64,000 nucleotides of DNA from Diabrotica undecimpunctata (Eukaryota; Arthropoda; Insecta; Coleoptera; Chrysomelidae): positions 8,185,230-8,249,229 of the forward strand of contig NC_092803.1 in the NCBI RefSeq assembly GCF_040954645.1, read 5' to 3'. How positions within the stretch are numbered: the first letter of the stretch is position 1; each line of letters starts with the position of its first letter. Below the pieces are notes generated by a model. The model was not told where the DNA came from, did not search any database, and worked only from the letters and a program-made list of their open reading frames with translations. The position numbers were made by a program, and so were the translations under genes. Shown piece after piece: positions 32,440 through 42,668 of this stretch.

Positions 32440-33420
32440 GTAACACTGGAGAGTGGAATTGTTGCGACCAAGGAAGTATTCTTCCAAATCGAAGCATAAA
32501 ATCCTTGTGGGACGTATTTTTTGATCATGAATTCTTGAGTACATAAAATATGCATTAATCACACTAGCATCTAAAAGAAAGAAGTCTCATCCACGATTTT
32601 CTTAACTTCCTCCTTATGGGATATGATGCCCTAAAGTGGTCAAAAGTGATCAACACCTCCCAAGTTTAGTGTATAATCTGCATTAACTTTTGGGCACATT
32701 ATATCTTGTGCCATCTCTTTGTGTACGTTTTATCATGGTTACTTTATGTGGTTGATTGTCAATTGTAATAACCTTGACTTATTTGGTATCCAACCACTTT
32801 ATTGCTGTTATAGGACCACTGCTCAAACAATCGAATTCATTCTTTCGAAATTTTTCATTTTTGGTGTGCTTTTTCCTCATGAAATCGGGTAAACCTTTAC
32901 GATTAGGTCTGATTGTACCTATAACATATAGCTGTTTAGCGTATATTTCTTCCAACAGTTTGCAACTTGTAAAAGAATTCAAAAACAACCAAAATTTGTG
33001 TGGTATATCTTGAGTAATTCAATTACAACCTTGTATCCCTAGCCATCATTTTCAATGCTTTCAGTTTTTCCAGTGTAGATAATAAACTGAGTATAGGTAC
33101 TCAGTAATAGCATCACACTGCCCAAATTTTATAACCACGCTTAACTGACTTCTTAGGCATATACTGTTTGATATAACTACGTCTTTAAATTTCACCATAC
33201 ATTCATCAATAGAAAATCCACTTCCAGGATTGGCTTGTTCTTTGAAAATTTCATTTAGTCTATCTATAAATGATCTTATCTTATAAAATATTATAAAAAG
33301 GATCACTTGACCAATTTAAATCTTTGTCTGGTAAAGGGTGGAGTCCTATTAAAATAAAAACACCTAGCAATGCCCTTATTTTTTTTGGCTAGTCTTTTTG
33401 TAATTGTTGCTCCCTTTTTA
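32440..33420 (-). pseudogene. piggyBac-like transposase relic
   Basis: Minus-strand blocks in order: ILIGLHPLPDKDLNWSSDPF (about 33400-33310), IDRLNEIFKEQANPGSGFSI with DECMVKFKD (conserved catalytic aspartate in SIDEAMVKFKG-type motif, 33306-33061), GYKVVIELLK, then FLNSFTSCKLLEEIYAKQLY, VIGTIRPNRKGLPDFM and ITAIKWLDTK (32988-32779). After further frameshifts come LNLGGVDHF and SYPIRRKLRKSWMRL (GGVD with the third catalytic aspartate; about 32660-32600). Order and motifs fit piggyBac/PGBD proteins. Frameshifts and stops separate every block. No TTAA-flanked terminal repeats were identified. Confidence 0.85.
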
Positions 33421-33734
33421 TACAGCATATAAATTCGTTTGAGAAACAATTTTTTCTATTAGATTTAATATAATAAATAACTGTCAGAATAGTTGGTGTG
33501 TTTATGCATGAAACGAATACTTAATATTATCAAATTCAACATTTTGTGTATTGTGTATTCACAGCGACAATCGAAATTTGGCGGCAAAGTAAAGTGGGAA
33601 ATATGTTCCCGTTGTCTTACTAAGGGTTATATATTTTATACTTACACTTCAAGGTTCTGTTAATGTGTTAATGTCAATATTATTTCTTTTTTTAATTGAT
33701 AGCAATTGATAATTGATAACATTGAACATGATCA

Positions 33735-33905
33735 TCATCATCATCATATATAATGTTGCTACAACACTTTATGAGCTGCGAGCTGTCCCAAAATATCACT
33801 TTATCTTTCCCTGTCGAATACCTTCTACTTCATTCCATTCCATACTCCAATCTCTCTCAAATATTTCCACACCATCTACATGATGGTTCTGATTATCCAT
33901 GTACT
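33735..33905 (-). pseudogene. Probable LINE tail with (ATG)n end
   Basis: The minus strand ends in a GATGATGATGATGATC run (33729-33744). Just before it are decayed pieces such as DGVEIFERDWSMEWNEVEGI, similar in layout to LINE C-termini. The call rests mainly on the tail and is weak. Confidence 0.35.
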
Positions 33906-34210
33906 GAATTGCGATGATACATTTTCAGTTAAGAATTTGCTTAACTTGTGTGACGTTTATGTTTATTGCAATACACATTAGAAGTAATATTCCATGAACA
34001 AGAATACTGTCGATAAATTTCTATAAATTGCGTTCAAAAACGTATATTTTTGTTCAATATTATTATTTTGCTTTAAGATTCTAGAAATTAGAGGTGCAAT
34101 TATAGCGAAAAGAAGATTAACTGGTACGTTAAGAGATTTGGCAACCGTAAATTCATATGATAACGTTTGAGACAATAATATTTATTTGTATTTTTACTTA
34201 ATACAACATT

Positions 34211-34618
34211 CATATAATATTTTGTCAAATAAATCTGTATTTTTTTGTTAAAAATGATACTTATACCAAAACAATTAAAAAAATTATCATTCGGTTAAAT
34301 TGGATTTGTAATTATTACTATATCTGCTATTTTCTGTATTGTTTCTCACTGCGCTGAAGTAATATCAAAAATTCGTTCATCAAACCAATCCTATGATCAG
34401 TTGAACCGTAAGGAAAGTTTAGCGTGCTTAAAAATTTGTCGTCCAACACAGATAATATGAACGATTTGTTGATACGATTCAGCGCAGTGGGCAATATTAC
34501 AGAAGATATTAGAAATTCTATTAATAATCTACAAACCCAATTTAACCGAATGATAATTTATTTAATTCTTTTTGTATAAGTTTGATTTTCAACGAAAAAA
34601 TACTTGACAAAATATGAG
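34211..34618. mobile_element. Large foldback element, about 145-bp arms
   Basis: Arms of about 145 bp (34211-34357 and 34479-34618) are reverse complements with scattered mismatches. Shared words, read inward, include ATTTTGTCAA, CTTATAC, TTATCATTCGGTTAAATTGG and CACTGCGCTGAA. The centre (34358-34478) is unrelated. No coding is present. The target duplication was not resolved. Confidence 0.7.
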
Positions 34619-34629
34619 AAAAGATCTCG

Positions 34630-34740
34630 AAAAAAGGCCAAGCTCGGAAAGCGGGAAGCTGTTACAAAATCTGCGTAACGGTAGATAAAAAGACATCATC
34701 CAGCCTTTAATACAACAAATATGACCTGAGCTTAACGCTG
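34630..34740 (+). repeat. LINE-derived fragment, copy 1 of direct repeat
   Basis: Shares AAAAAGGCCAAGCTCGGAAA, GGAAGCTGT and AAAAGACATC with 35639-35710, where the same words lead into a LINE coding fragment. It carries an extra 23-bp insert after GGAAGCTGT. Confidence 0.6.
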
Positions 34741-35357
34741 TATATTTTTAAATATTTTCGACTTCATTATTGTAAACCCTTTTCCATTCCTCTATCACTA
34801 TTAAAAATACCAAAACCTGCCTAAATAAATTTCTCTGTTCTATCACTCTGTGTTATATCGAAGCATTCATTGTAATTTTTGAGATCTGAAACATATTTTC
34901 CAATTACAGTTGTTGGTCGCGAACAAAAAACCATCCCATTTCAAATGGAAGTTGCCTGGCTTTATATTTATCGATGTGTATTTTCTGTTGCTTTTTTTTT
35001 ATATTTACAATGGAAAATTGCAAATTAAACGCATTCGTGAACCCAAAGAAATATCGGCATATGTATTCGTAATAAATGGTAATTTAGAGAAAGGGTGCTT
35101 GTCACAAAGAACATGGCGCAGTCTGGTGGGATCGTCTGGTGCGTTCATATCTAATTTTTAATTTTTTTCGTTATTTATTGATACGAATTTATATCATCAA
35201 GGTCAGATGGCTTTTGGATATACTACCGAGGACATGACACAAACGTATTTCAAAATTGACAGTTCTGGGTCATACAGTGATTTATTGAGATTATTATTTT
35301 GAAATACAAAAGACTAATATAATTATGAACATTTAATAAATAATACAAAACATATTT

Positions 35358-35425
<68 letters not shown>

Positions 35426-35635
35426 TTATATAATATATATAATATTTAATATATATACAAAAGGAACATTTTTATATTCGAGAGAGGAAGAGAGAGAAAA
35501 TATATCTTCTGTCTCTCTCTTACTCATTATCTTACATATGTAATGATTTCACAGATTCACTCCCATACAAATTTTCAACGTGGAGCGCGCGTATAGAAGT
35601 ATAACTTCAAAAATGTTAGAGACTAACCACGTATT
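34741..35635. other. Spacer with (AT)n and a PBS-like word
   Basis: Contains an (AT)n array at 35362-35423, a purine-rich GAGAGAGGAAGAGAGAG stretch at about 35480, and ACATGGCGCAGTCTGGTGGG at about 35111, which resembles a tRNA-Ser-type primer-binding site. No coding was recognised. Confidence 0.4.
35362..35423. repeat. (AT)n microsatellite
   Basis: About 60 bp of TA dinucleotides. Confidence 0.97.
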
Positions 35636-35639
35636 CAGA

Positions 35640-36215
35640 AAAAAAGGCCAAGCTCGGAAAGCTGGAAGCTGTGAAAAGACATCGTCCAGTCTTTATTGCC
35701 ACAAACATGGAAAGAACACTACGACGAACTTCTCACAGGGCCAGAGAGCCCTTTAAATAGCTAAACTTAGTTATGCGATAGATAGGATCAGTTATTAGAA
35801 TAAATGAGAAAGAAAGGAAAGTCATCCGACCTGGACAACATGCCTCTATAACTTTTTAAATATGGATCGAAAGTAATTCAACTACAACTAATCCAGAAAC
35901 CCATAAATACGTACGAAATACCAGAGAAAGGGCAAAAATCATATATAAGATCGATTCACAATATAGGGGAGATAGACAAATCTAAACCTGAGAATTTTGG
36001 ATACATCGCAGTATATTAGTATATATGAGAAAATAGTAAAAAATCGAGTAAATGAGAATATCTTTAAGGTCTGGAATGACAACCAAGCTTAGGATGTAAA
36101 CCAGGAAGGCCAAGGAGAAGATGGAGAGAGAGAATAGACAAAGAAATAACTGACAAAACTTTAGGATGATCTGTGGAATGACAGAACGAGATCTCTCTTC
36201 AATCTTGAACCCCTG
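35640..36215 (+). pseudogene. LINE fragment: linker, start of RT, and C-terminal scrap
   Basis: Reads in shifting frames AKLGKLEAVKRHRPVFIATN, YDELLTGPESPL, SSDLDNMPL, LFKYGSKVIQLQLIQ, INTYEIPEK and DKSKPENFGYI: the pre-RT linker and the first RT motifs of a non-LTR ORF2. After about 36070 it jumps to GCKPGRPRRRWRERIDKEIT, a C-terminal motif. The polymerase core is therefore deleted. Stops are common. Confidence 0.65.
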
Positions 36216-36219
36216 GAGC

Positions 36220-37650
36220 GAGTGTAATGGTCGTTGCGATATACTGTATGGTCGGTGTCCATAGATTTCTCTTTCTGGTCATTTCTATTACATCATGCAT
36301 AGATCTTTTGCAACTTCTTTTGGCCTGTTCAATCCATCTCGTTGAAGATCCTCATCGTGGACTTCGACGTTCGACCTTTTTGTTAATGATAAGCCTCTAC
36401 ATATTGTCTATGTCTGACCTTATGGCTTATGAGATGTCCAAAATATTTTACTTATTGTAGTTGAAGTTTGCCGGACAGTCTACAGATCTTTAGTTGTTTT
36501 AAAATAGAATTGTTTGTTGTTGTACATTTTCTGAAATAGTGGTTTTCTTTTCATGAACTTTTCATCGGAAACCTTTGTGGCAATCCATATACTGGACAAC
36601 TTAAACATGAATAGAACTGTAAAGGAAAACTGTGGAACTAGTGCAGTGGAAATGGGAAAGACGAATTAAAGCTGCTGAAGGTCAAAATTTATTTCTTTTT
36701 ACCAACTATCCCAATATTTCATAGAAAAAAATAATATTAAATAAGTCTTAAACGTTTATGTATGTATCCACGTCTCTACTACTTCACAACTCAGATAATT
36801 TTTGGTTCCTTTGATCCGCGTGGTCCCACTTCATAGGATAGCACTATCAAACATAGCACTTGCTTACTGTTTGACTTGTATCTATATTAAAATTGTCATT
36901 TCGAAGAATGATGTCCATTTCCTCTCCCAATTTGTGAACACAATTCAGCAATTTGAAGGCCCTCTGCGCTGTCTGATCATTTTGCTGTATCACTTGCATA
37001 TTTGATACTAATTATTAAGTAATGTTCCATTTATTTATATACCAAATAGTTGGTCTTCAAACATTTAATCTGTGTATAAATTGGACAATGTTGGGAATAG
37101 AATAGGACGATGTCCTTGTATAGATATCACATCTTACAGTGTTTACAGTGCCGGTAATCAGATGCTATATTTTTAGTATAGACGTTTCTCCTACTTCTTA
37201 AAATTATCTGACATATAATACCCATTGTTAGAAAATAATAACTTTTCTTTTTCAACAAATTTTAATATTTTTAACTGTAATGGTTTAATGGGACTTATAT
37301 TAATTCAAAGAAATCTTAAGTGGAAGAAAAAAAATTGAAGTATAATTTTGTAGCGTTTATCTACTTTTAATCTATTATGTCAATCGCTAAATGAATTTTT
37401 TATCGACCTATATAAAGTATAATGAAGCTTTTCTAACAAAGTATAAATTGCTTTTAAAAGTTTGGTTTGGATACAGTGTGTCTTTCAGTATTGGAAATAT
37501 AAATTAAAAATAAGTTTAATTTGTTTAATAGGTTGTAATATTGAAAAAATTAGAAAAATACTAAAAACACAATTGCAGTCATTATTAATTAAATCCATTA
37601 TTCCAAAATAGGAATTGATAATTACTCAAGAATATGGTAAAATTCAATAA
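36220..37650. other. Unannotated spacer, possible further LINE debris
   Basis: On the minus strand, 36230-36480 has scraps such as FGHLISHKVRHRQYVEAY that may be LINE C-terminal residue. Not certain. The rest is AT-rich and unrecognised. Confidence 0.3.
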
Positions 37651-37654
37651 TATT

Positions 37655-39110
37655 ATCATCTTCAACCCATGCTCCACTACTGGACATAGTTCTCTTCCAT
37701 TTGTTTCCGTTGATATATATCTCTCGCTCCAATGGCGCTACAGCCCAAATCGAGCCTTGGCCTCTTCCAAATTATGCCTCCAACCTTGCCGATCTTCTCC
37801 AGGTTCTCACGTCTAGCACATTTTGCGCATGCGCTACCATTTCATCCTGCCACCTTTTCCGTGGTCTTCCTGTTGGTCTTGCGCCCTTAATTTTACTATC
37901 TAGGACTCTTTTTGGCAATCTTTTCGGTCTCAATTCTCACTACCAGTCCATCGAAGTCTGTGAAGTATAGCGAGTTCTGAGATCGATGCCTCTTAGAACT
38001 TCGTTTTCGTTTATAGGTTCAATTATCTCCCTTAGAACTTTTCTCCGAAGACTTCCAGAGTAGGTAAGTAGCCATTTGGGGGCCATTTTGACCTCTGACG
38101 TCGTAAGCCCCGTCCACTTTCGTCCCCATTCTGCCCTGAGGCCACTCTTTTCGTCGTGCCAAGGCCTCGTGATGACGTCATAGTTTGACTATTAGCCGCT
38201 AATCGCGCTATACATTTTAAATTATAGTTTAATTTTAACTTAATCAATTTAAAAGTAGCATTAAAGAAAAAGAGTTTTCTTCCCAGGGACTCGAACTCGA
38301 AAATGACTAGCGCCGAATAGCTGATAATAGTCAATGTATGACGTCATCACGAGGCGGTGGCATGACCATAAAAGGAGCGGCTTGAGCGAGGAGTGGAGAC
38401 TAAGTTGTGACGTCAGAGGTCAAAGGTCAAAGTGCCCCCAAGTGGCTACTTACCTACTTCCAGCTTTATGTTTGTGTTTTCTGCCATCACCCATGTCTCG
38501 CATCCATAACATACTATTGGTCTGATAATAGTTTTGTATTCCCTGATTTTCGATCTCCAGTGTGTGTTTTTGGAGCGGAACAGATGGGCGAGTGAAAAGT
38601 AAGCTTTGTTTTACTTTACTAATCTTCTTTGAATTTCTGGTTCTTCGGTTCCATCCGTGTTTAATGTAATTCCCAGATATATGAAACTTTCTACAGTTTC
38701 AATATCGTCCTCTAATTCAACTGCGCGTCTGTTTCCCCTAGCTCTTACCTATGTTAGTTTTTTGTCTTTTGAATATATATTTCTAGTCCGGTCTCTTCTG
38801 TCCGTGTTTTTAATTGTGAATATATTTCTGTCGCCTCTTTTGTTCTTCGAGACATAATGCTAATGTCATTGGCATGAGCGGCAATATTATATTGATTTAC
38901 TTGTTAGGAAATCACCTCTTCCTATATTCCAACTGTCTTATCACATATTCGAGAGTCAGGTTGAATAGTGTCGGTGTCAGCATGTCACCTTGCTCTAATC
39001 CTTTGACTATTGAAAAGTTCTCAATGAGCTCATTTTGTACTCTGACAGTTGCTGTTGACGAGTTCATTGTTGCTTTTACTAGTCGAATGTAGTTTAAGGA
39101 TGTTAAATCA
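37655..39110 (-). pseudogene. LINE ORF2 relic (RT core to C-terminus), split by a MITE
   Basis: Minus-strand blocks from high to low coordinate: NELIENFSIVKGLEQGDMLT and TPTLFNLTLEYVIRQL (RT motif 4 region, about 39050-38930). YNIAAHANDISIMSRRTKEA follows, where the polymerase YADD box has become HAND. Then DIETVESFIYLGITLNTDGT, LAHLFRSKNTHW, YKTIIRPIVCYGCETWVMAE (about 38500), the MITE at 38059-38457, RKVLREIIEPINENEV (about 38040-37990), and TGRPRKRWQDEMVAHAQNVL with TWRRSA to the C-terminus near 37660. The mutated catalytic box, frameshifts and the insertion show it is dead. Clade not assigned. Confidence 0.82.
38059..38457. mobile_element. MITE with about 50-bp TIRs inside a LINE
   Basis: Ends are inverted repeats: AGTAGGTAAGTAGCCATTTG at 38059 and, from the other strand, GTAGGTAAGTAGCCACTTGG at 38457. 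Both continue into GACCTCTGACGTC. Identical flanks TTCCAG (38053-38058 and 38458-38463, or 8-bp ACTTCCAG if counted into the TIR) suggest a 6-8 bp target duplication, as for hAT-like elements. The interior is non-coding. Removing it rejoins the minus-strand LINE frame blocks. Confidence 0.82.
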
Positions 39111-39429
39111 ACTTTTGTTGATTAATATTGATATCTACTATTAGCAATTCTTATCCATTGCTTGCTCACGATATATTTGATATCATCTATCCATCTCTTG
39201 TGCGGTCTTCACACTTCTCTCCTGTTTTCGCTTGGTCTTTAGTTTGTTATTCATTGCAAAAATTTTTCAGAGTTATGTCAAGAAACATGCCCGGACCACT
39301 TCCACTTGCTCCTCGCTGTACATTCTACATAAGTCATTTTTTTTGCCACGAATGTCGGTATTCCGAGTACCGTCTCTCAAAGTGATAACTCCTCAGCTCT
39401 TTGAGTTGTACTGAACTATTCTAAAATCC

Positions 39430-39640
39430 TTAATTGAGGAAAGAAAGACCTCCTGCCTAGACCACATCATGAGAAATAACAAATATGACCTGCTACGATT
39501 ATTAATTGAAGGCAAGATAGATAGCCAAAGTGGAGTAGGCAGAAGAGCCATGTCATTGTTTTGGGAAGGAACATTGGGAAATTAATAAAAAAATTGAGAC
39601 AGATTTTGGAAAGGACAACTAAACATAAATATGCGTTAAG
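39430..39640 (+). pseudogene. LINE C-terminal scrap
   Basis: RKTSCLDHIMRNNKYDLLRL is followed by LIEGKIDSQSGVGRRAMS, the GHIMRN...GKI.G..G.GR motif of insect LINE C-termini. About 60 codons. Confidence 0.65.
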
Positions 39641-39711
39641 CTAGTGTCCAGACTTTGAACGGCGGAAGTGAAGATGCATCGTATATACATTTTTTCTTTT
39701 TTTTTCCCGGT

Positions 39712-40535
39712 TTTTTATAGCGTTCTCCGCCTTCCGGTTCCCAGTTTCCAGCTACGTCGGTCATTCCATTTGCCAGGGTGAAGGTTTCTTTCCGACATTG
39801 CCTTCTGAATACCGCCCAGCCAGGATTGTTTTGGCTTTCCTCTCTTCCTTCTTTCCCTTGGCGTCCATTTTAAAATTTGGTTTGGCAGCCTGTCGTCGTC
39901 CATTCTTTTCACATGACCATACCAGATCAGTTGTCTCCTTTGAATTTCGTCAATGATGGTTGACTTGACTCCCATTATATTTCTGGTATGGTCATTTTGT
40001 ATTCTATCAAGCCTTGATTTTCTAGCTGATCTTCTCCAGAAGTCCATTTCCAATGCAAGTAGGCGTCACTCAAGGGATTTAGTAAGTTGCCATGTTTCGC
40101 ATCCATAGAGCACTATACTTTTAAAGATGGAGTTAAAGAGGAGATGCTTTCTTTGATTTGATAGTTCTATTGACCATAGCATCGGGTTTAGGCATCCTAT
40201 CACCCTTTTTCCTTTCACGCATTCTTTGCTCTATCTCTTTTTCGGTGCGCCCACTCTTGTTGATTGTTGTTCCCAAATATATATATATATATATATTCCT
40301 CACAGTTCTTGATTGTTTCATGTTCGTTGACCATTAGATCTTCTACTTCATTCCCGATGCATAAGTATTGCGTTTTGTTTCTATTTACAGAGAGGCCCCA
40401 TTCTTCATATGTTTTAAACAACCGTCTCGTCATGAATTCTAAATCTTCCTTGTCTGCTGCCACTACTACTTGGTCGTCCGCAAAATGTAGAGTGTATAAT
40501 GTTGTGTTAACATTATACACATTTTTTCTGATGCC
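39712..40535 (-). pseudogene. LINE RT fragment with (AT)n inside the reading frame
   Basis: Minus-strand blocks: LYTLHFADDQVVVAADKEDL (polymerase FADD box, about 40490-40430), EEWGLSVNRNKTQYLCIG, then [26 protein letters not shown] (40320-40250), where an AT run of about 21 bp has expanded the usual EEYKYLG codons. EKEIEQRM follows, and after a deletion MDFWRRSARKSRLDRIQNDH, QLIWYGHVKRMDDDRLPNQI, LKWTPRERRKRGKPKQSW and WNDRRSWKLGTG (40053-39715). Two frameshifts at least. The C-terminus lies at about 39715. Confidence 0.83.
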
Positions 40536-40616
40536 CTGAAATGCATGGAAGACTCAAATTTTTTTTTGAAAGGTTCATACTTTGTGACAAAACATGTATT
40601 TTTCAATATGATCCTA

Positions 40617-41010
40617 CAACCCAGCGACTACGGATGCAGTGGGAAAATCCAAAGTAACCGAGAGTCGAAAAAGCGGGGAGAGCAAGTCTAAATCGAGTCG
40701 ATGTGCATTGTTTTCTTTGTGACGCAGTTCATATGGAATGTTTACCACAAGGTCAGGCTCCTTTGCGTGACACATTGACAAATTTGCAAACACAGACCCC
40801 ACAGCGCTCCGACTCTCAACGCGCAATTTGTCAAGGAGTATTTGACCAACAACCAGGTCACAGTCACGGAACATCCGCTCTTTTCCTCAGATTTAACACT
40901 CTGCGATTTCTATCTGTTCCCACAAAAATCCTTCTTGAAAGAAACCTTTCGCGAGTAATTAGAAGAAGTAAAACAAAAATCGGTGTGGGGATGCTGTAAG
41001 AGAGTAATAT
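40617..41010 (+). pseudogene. Mariner-like transposase C-terminal relic
   Basis: Plus-strand frames give VHCFLCDAVHMECLPQGQ (compare the HKEFLPQGQ block of DD34D mariners), then HSAPTLNAQFVKEYLTNNQV, TVTEHPLFSSDLTLCDFYLF and PQKSFLKETFRE. The SPDL motif has become SSDL. The second aspartate region before HSAP is not intact. This is a separate family from the mariner at 42668-43972. Confidence 0.7.
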
Positions 41011-41014
41011 TAAA

Positions 41015-42229
41015 GGGTAAAAACGAAAAATATCAAAATTTGCTAAAGATGGCCAAAAAGAAAGAAAAATTTTCAAATAACACGAGAAAATATTGACTTT
41101 TTTGTTATTAGTTTCGGACAAAATTTTAGGAAAGATCCGTTTATAAATATCAAGACGACCGGTATATGAAGGTAGGCTAAAAAAATTACGCCGACCTCTT
41201 ACCTCCTGTCCGTCAGCCTTCAGGTTTTCATGTTCGGCATTTCATTAGTGGCTCATTTGAATAAAATTCCATGTTTCGTGTAAACAAAGGTTTTATTTCG
41301 TGTTACCGATACCGGATACGTAACCGAAATGGGGTTGCGAAGGCGCGGGGGGTAAAATATAGGGCGATTTTGTCAACGTTTTGTCAAAATAATTGATGAG
41401 GTTTACTGTGAAGGGTGATGATTAAGGAGGTCAAAATAAGGAAATTCTCTTTGTATTCCGTATTTATTGGGTAATTTCTCAGAGAGAACGTTAGTATTAA
41501 TGAAATGAAATGTTGCTAATGAAGATAAAGGGGGATCAAATATTAACGAGATTCATTAAGATAGTAATCGGGTTTTAATGGTTTCTACTCAGTCAACTTT
41601 AGCTAGGCTCTTTTCTATTCTATCTCTTTTCGAACAAGAGAGTTATCGGTTGTTAAATAGAGCATTACGATAGTCAAGTAAAAAAATACAATGTTTCGTG
41701 TTTATATATATTGCTTGGTAAATTTCACTTTGTCCCTAAGATGTGCAAACATAGAACGGCGACCGTGGTAGGAATGAGTGAGATAGAAAAAATGCATGTA
41801 TACCGAGCATAAATGTTCTATAGACCCGGGATGATCTGTGAAAAAACGACTAAATTTGGATGTGAGAGATGGAATTCGGATTTTTGCAGAAAACGTTGTG
41901 TGATAACTTCAGTAATATTTAATTATAATTCTTCAGTAATAACTAATTTATACTAACTCTTAAATAGGTCGGAAACGTTAATAAAAAAATTAAAATATTT
42001 AAAAATTACTAAAAACATCGATTTGTTTCTACTTTCCTTGCTTATAACTTTAAAACAATTCATTTTGGAGCAAAGTCATAATAAAATAAAATAGTTACAA
42101 TTAAATTTTTTATAATACACAGCTAGCTAAGAATTTTAAATTTATTTACTACCATTGCTGCAAAATAGCAATAAATACCAAGTATCTTATTCAATGTTTT
42201 ACAATCACTTAGATTGCACTTAAGAAACA

Positions 42230-42230
<1 letters not shown>
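41015..42230. other. Unannotated spacer, some higher-complexity sequence
   Basis: The part 41160-41480 is less AT-rich (contains GGCGCGGGGGGTAAAATAT) and shows no transposon similarity that I can see. It may be unique host DNA. No gene supported. Confidence 0.35.
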
Positions 42231-42232
<2 letters not shown>

Positions 42233-42277
<45 letters not shown>

Positions 42278-42288
42278 TAAATATATAT

Positions 42289-42355
<67 letters not shown>

Positions 42356-42362
42356 ACGTGAT
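42233..42362. repeat. (AT)n arrays with ATCACGTTAAAT inverted pair
   Basis: Two AT arrays separated by ATCACGTTAAATATATATAG at 42271. The complementary ATTTAACGTGAT lies at 42351-42362, so about 90 bp can fold into one AT-rich hairpin. Confidence 0.85.
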
Positions 42363-42605
42363 TATTTCGACCAAAAAATAATTTATAAATATGTTGGAAA
42401 TATCGAGTATGTGGTCTATATTAAATAAAAATCTTTGTTTTTTCTAAAGCTCAATATTTCGCCATTTATTTAATAGCTTCATCGGGAGTAAAGAAATTAA
42501 AAGATTATACACATAAATAAAATTGAATATTAAAATAACATTATTGTTGTTGAAACTGTACATTTAATAAAATGCATGTTAAAATTTAAAATATCTTTGA
42601 GTCTA

Positions 42606-42609
<4 letters not shown>

Positions 42610-42667
<58 letters not shown>
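42610..42667. repeat. (AT)n microsatellite at mariner insertion site
   Basis: AT run ending in the TA that directly precedes the mariner TIR at 42668. Confidence 0.95.

Positions 42668-42668
<1 letters not shown>

Noticed and set aside
36226..36460. Plus-strand 77-codon frame
   Set aside because: Probably antisense to LINE debris; no motif on the plus strand.
42123..42374. IYIYIY-rich minus-strand frame
   Set aside because: It is only translated (AT)n repeat.
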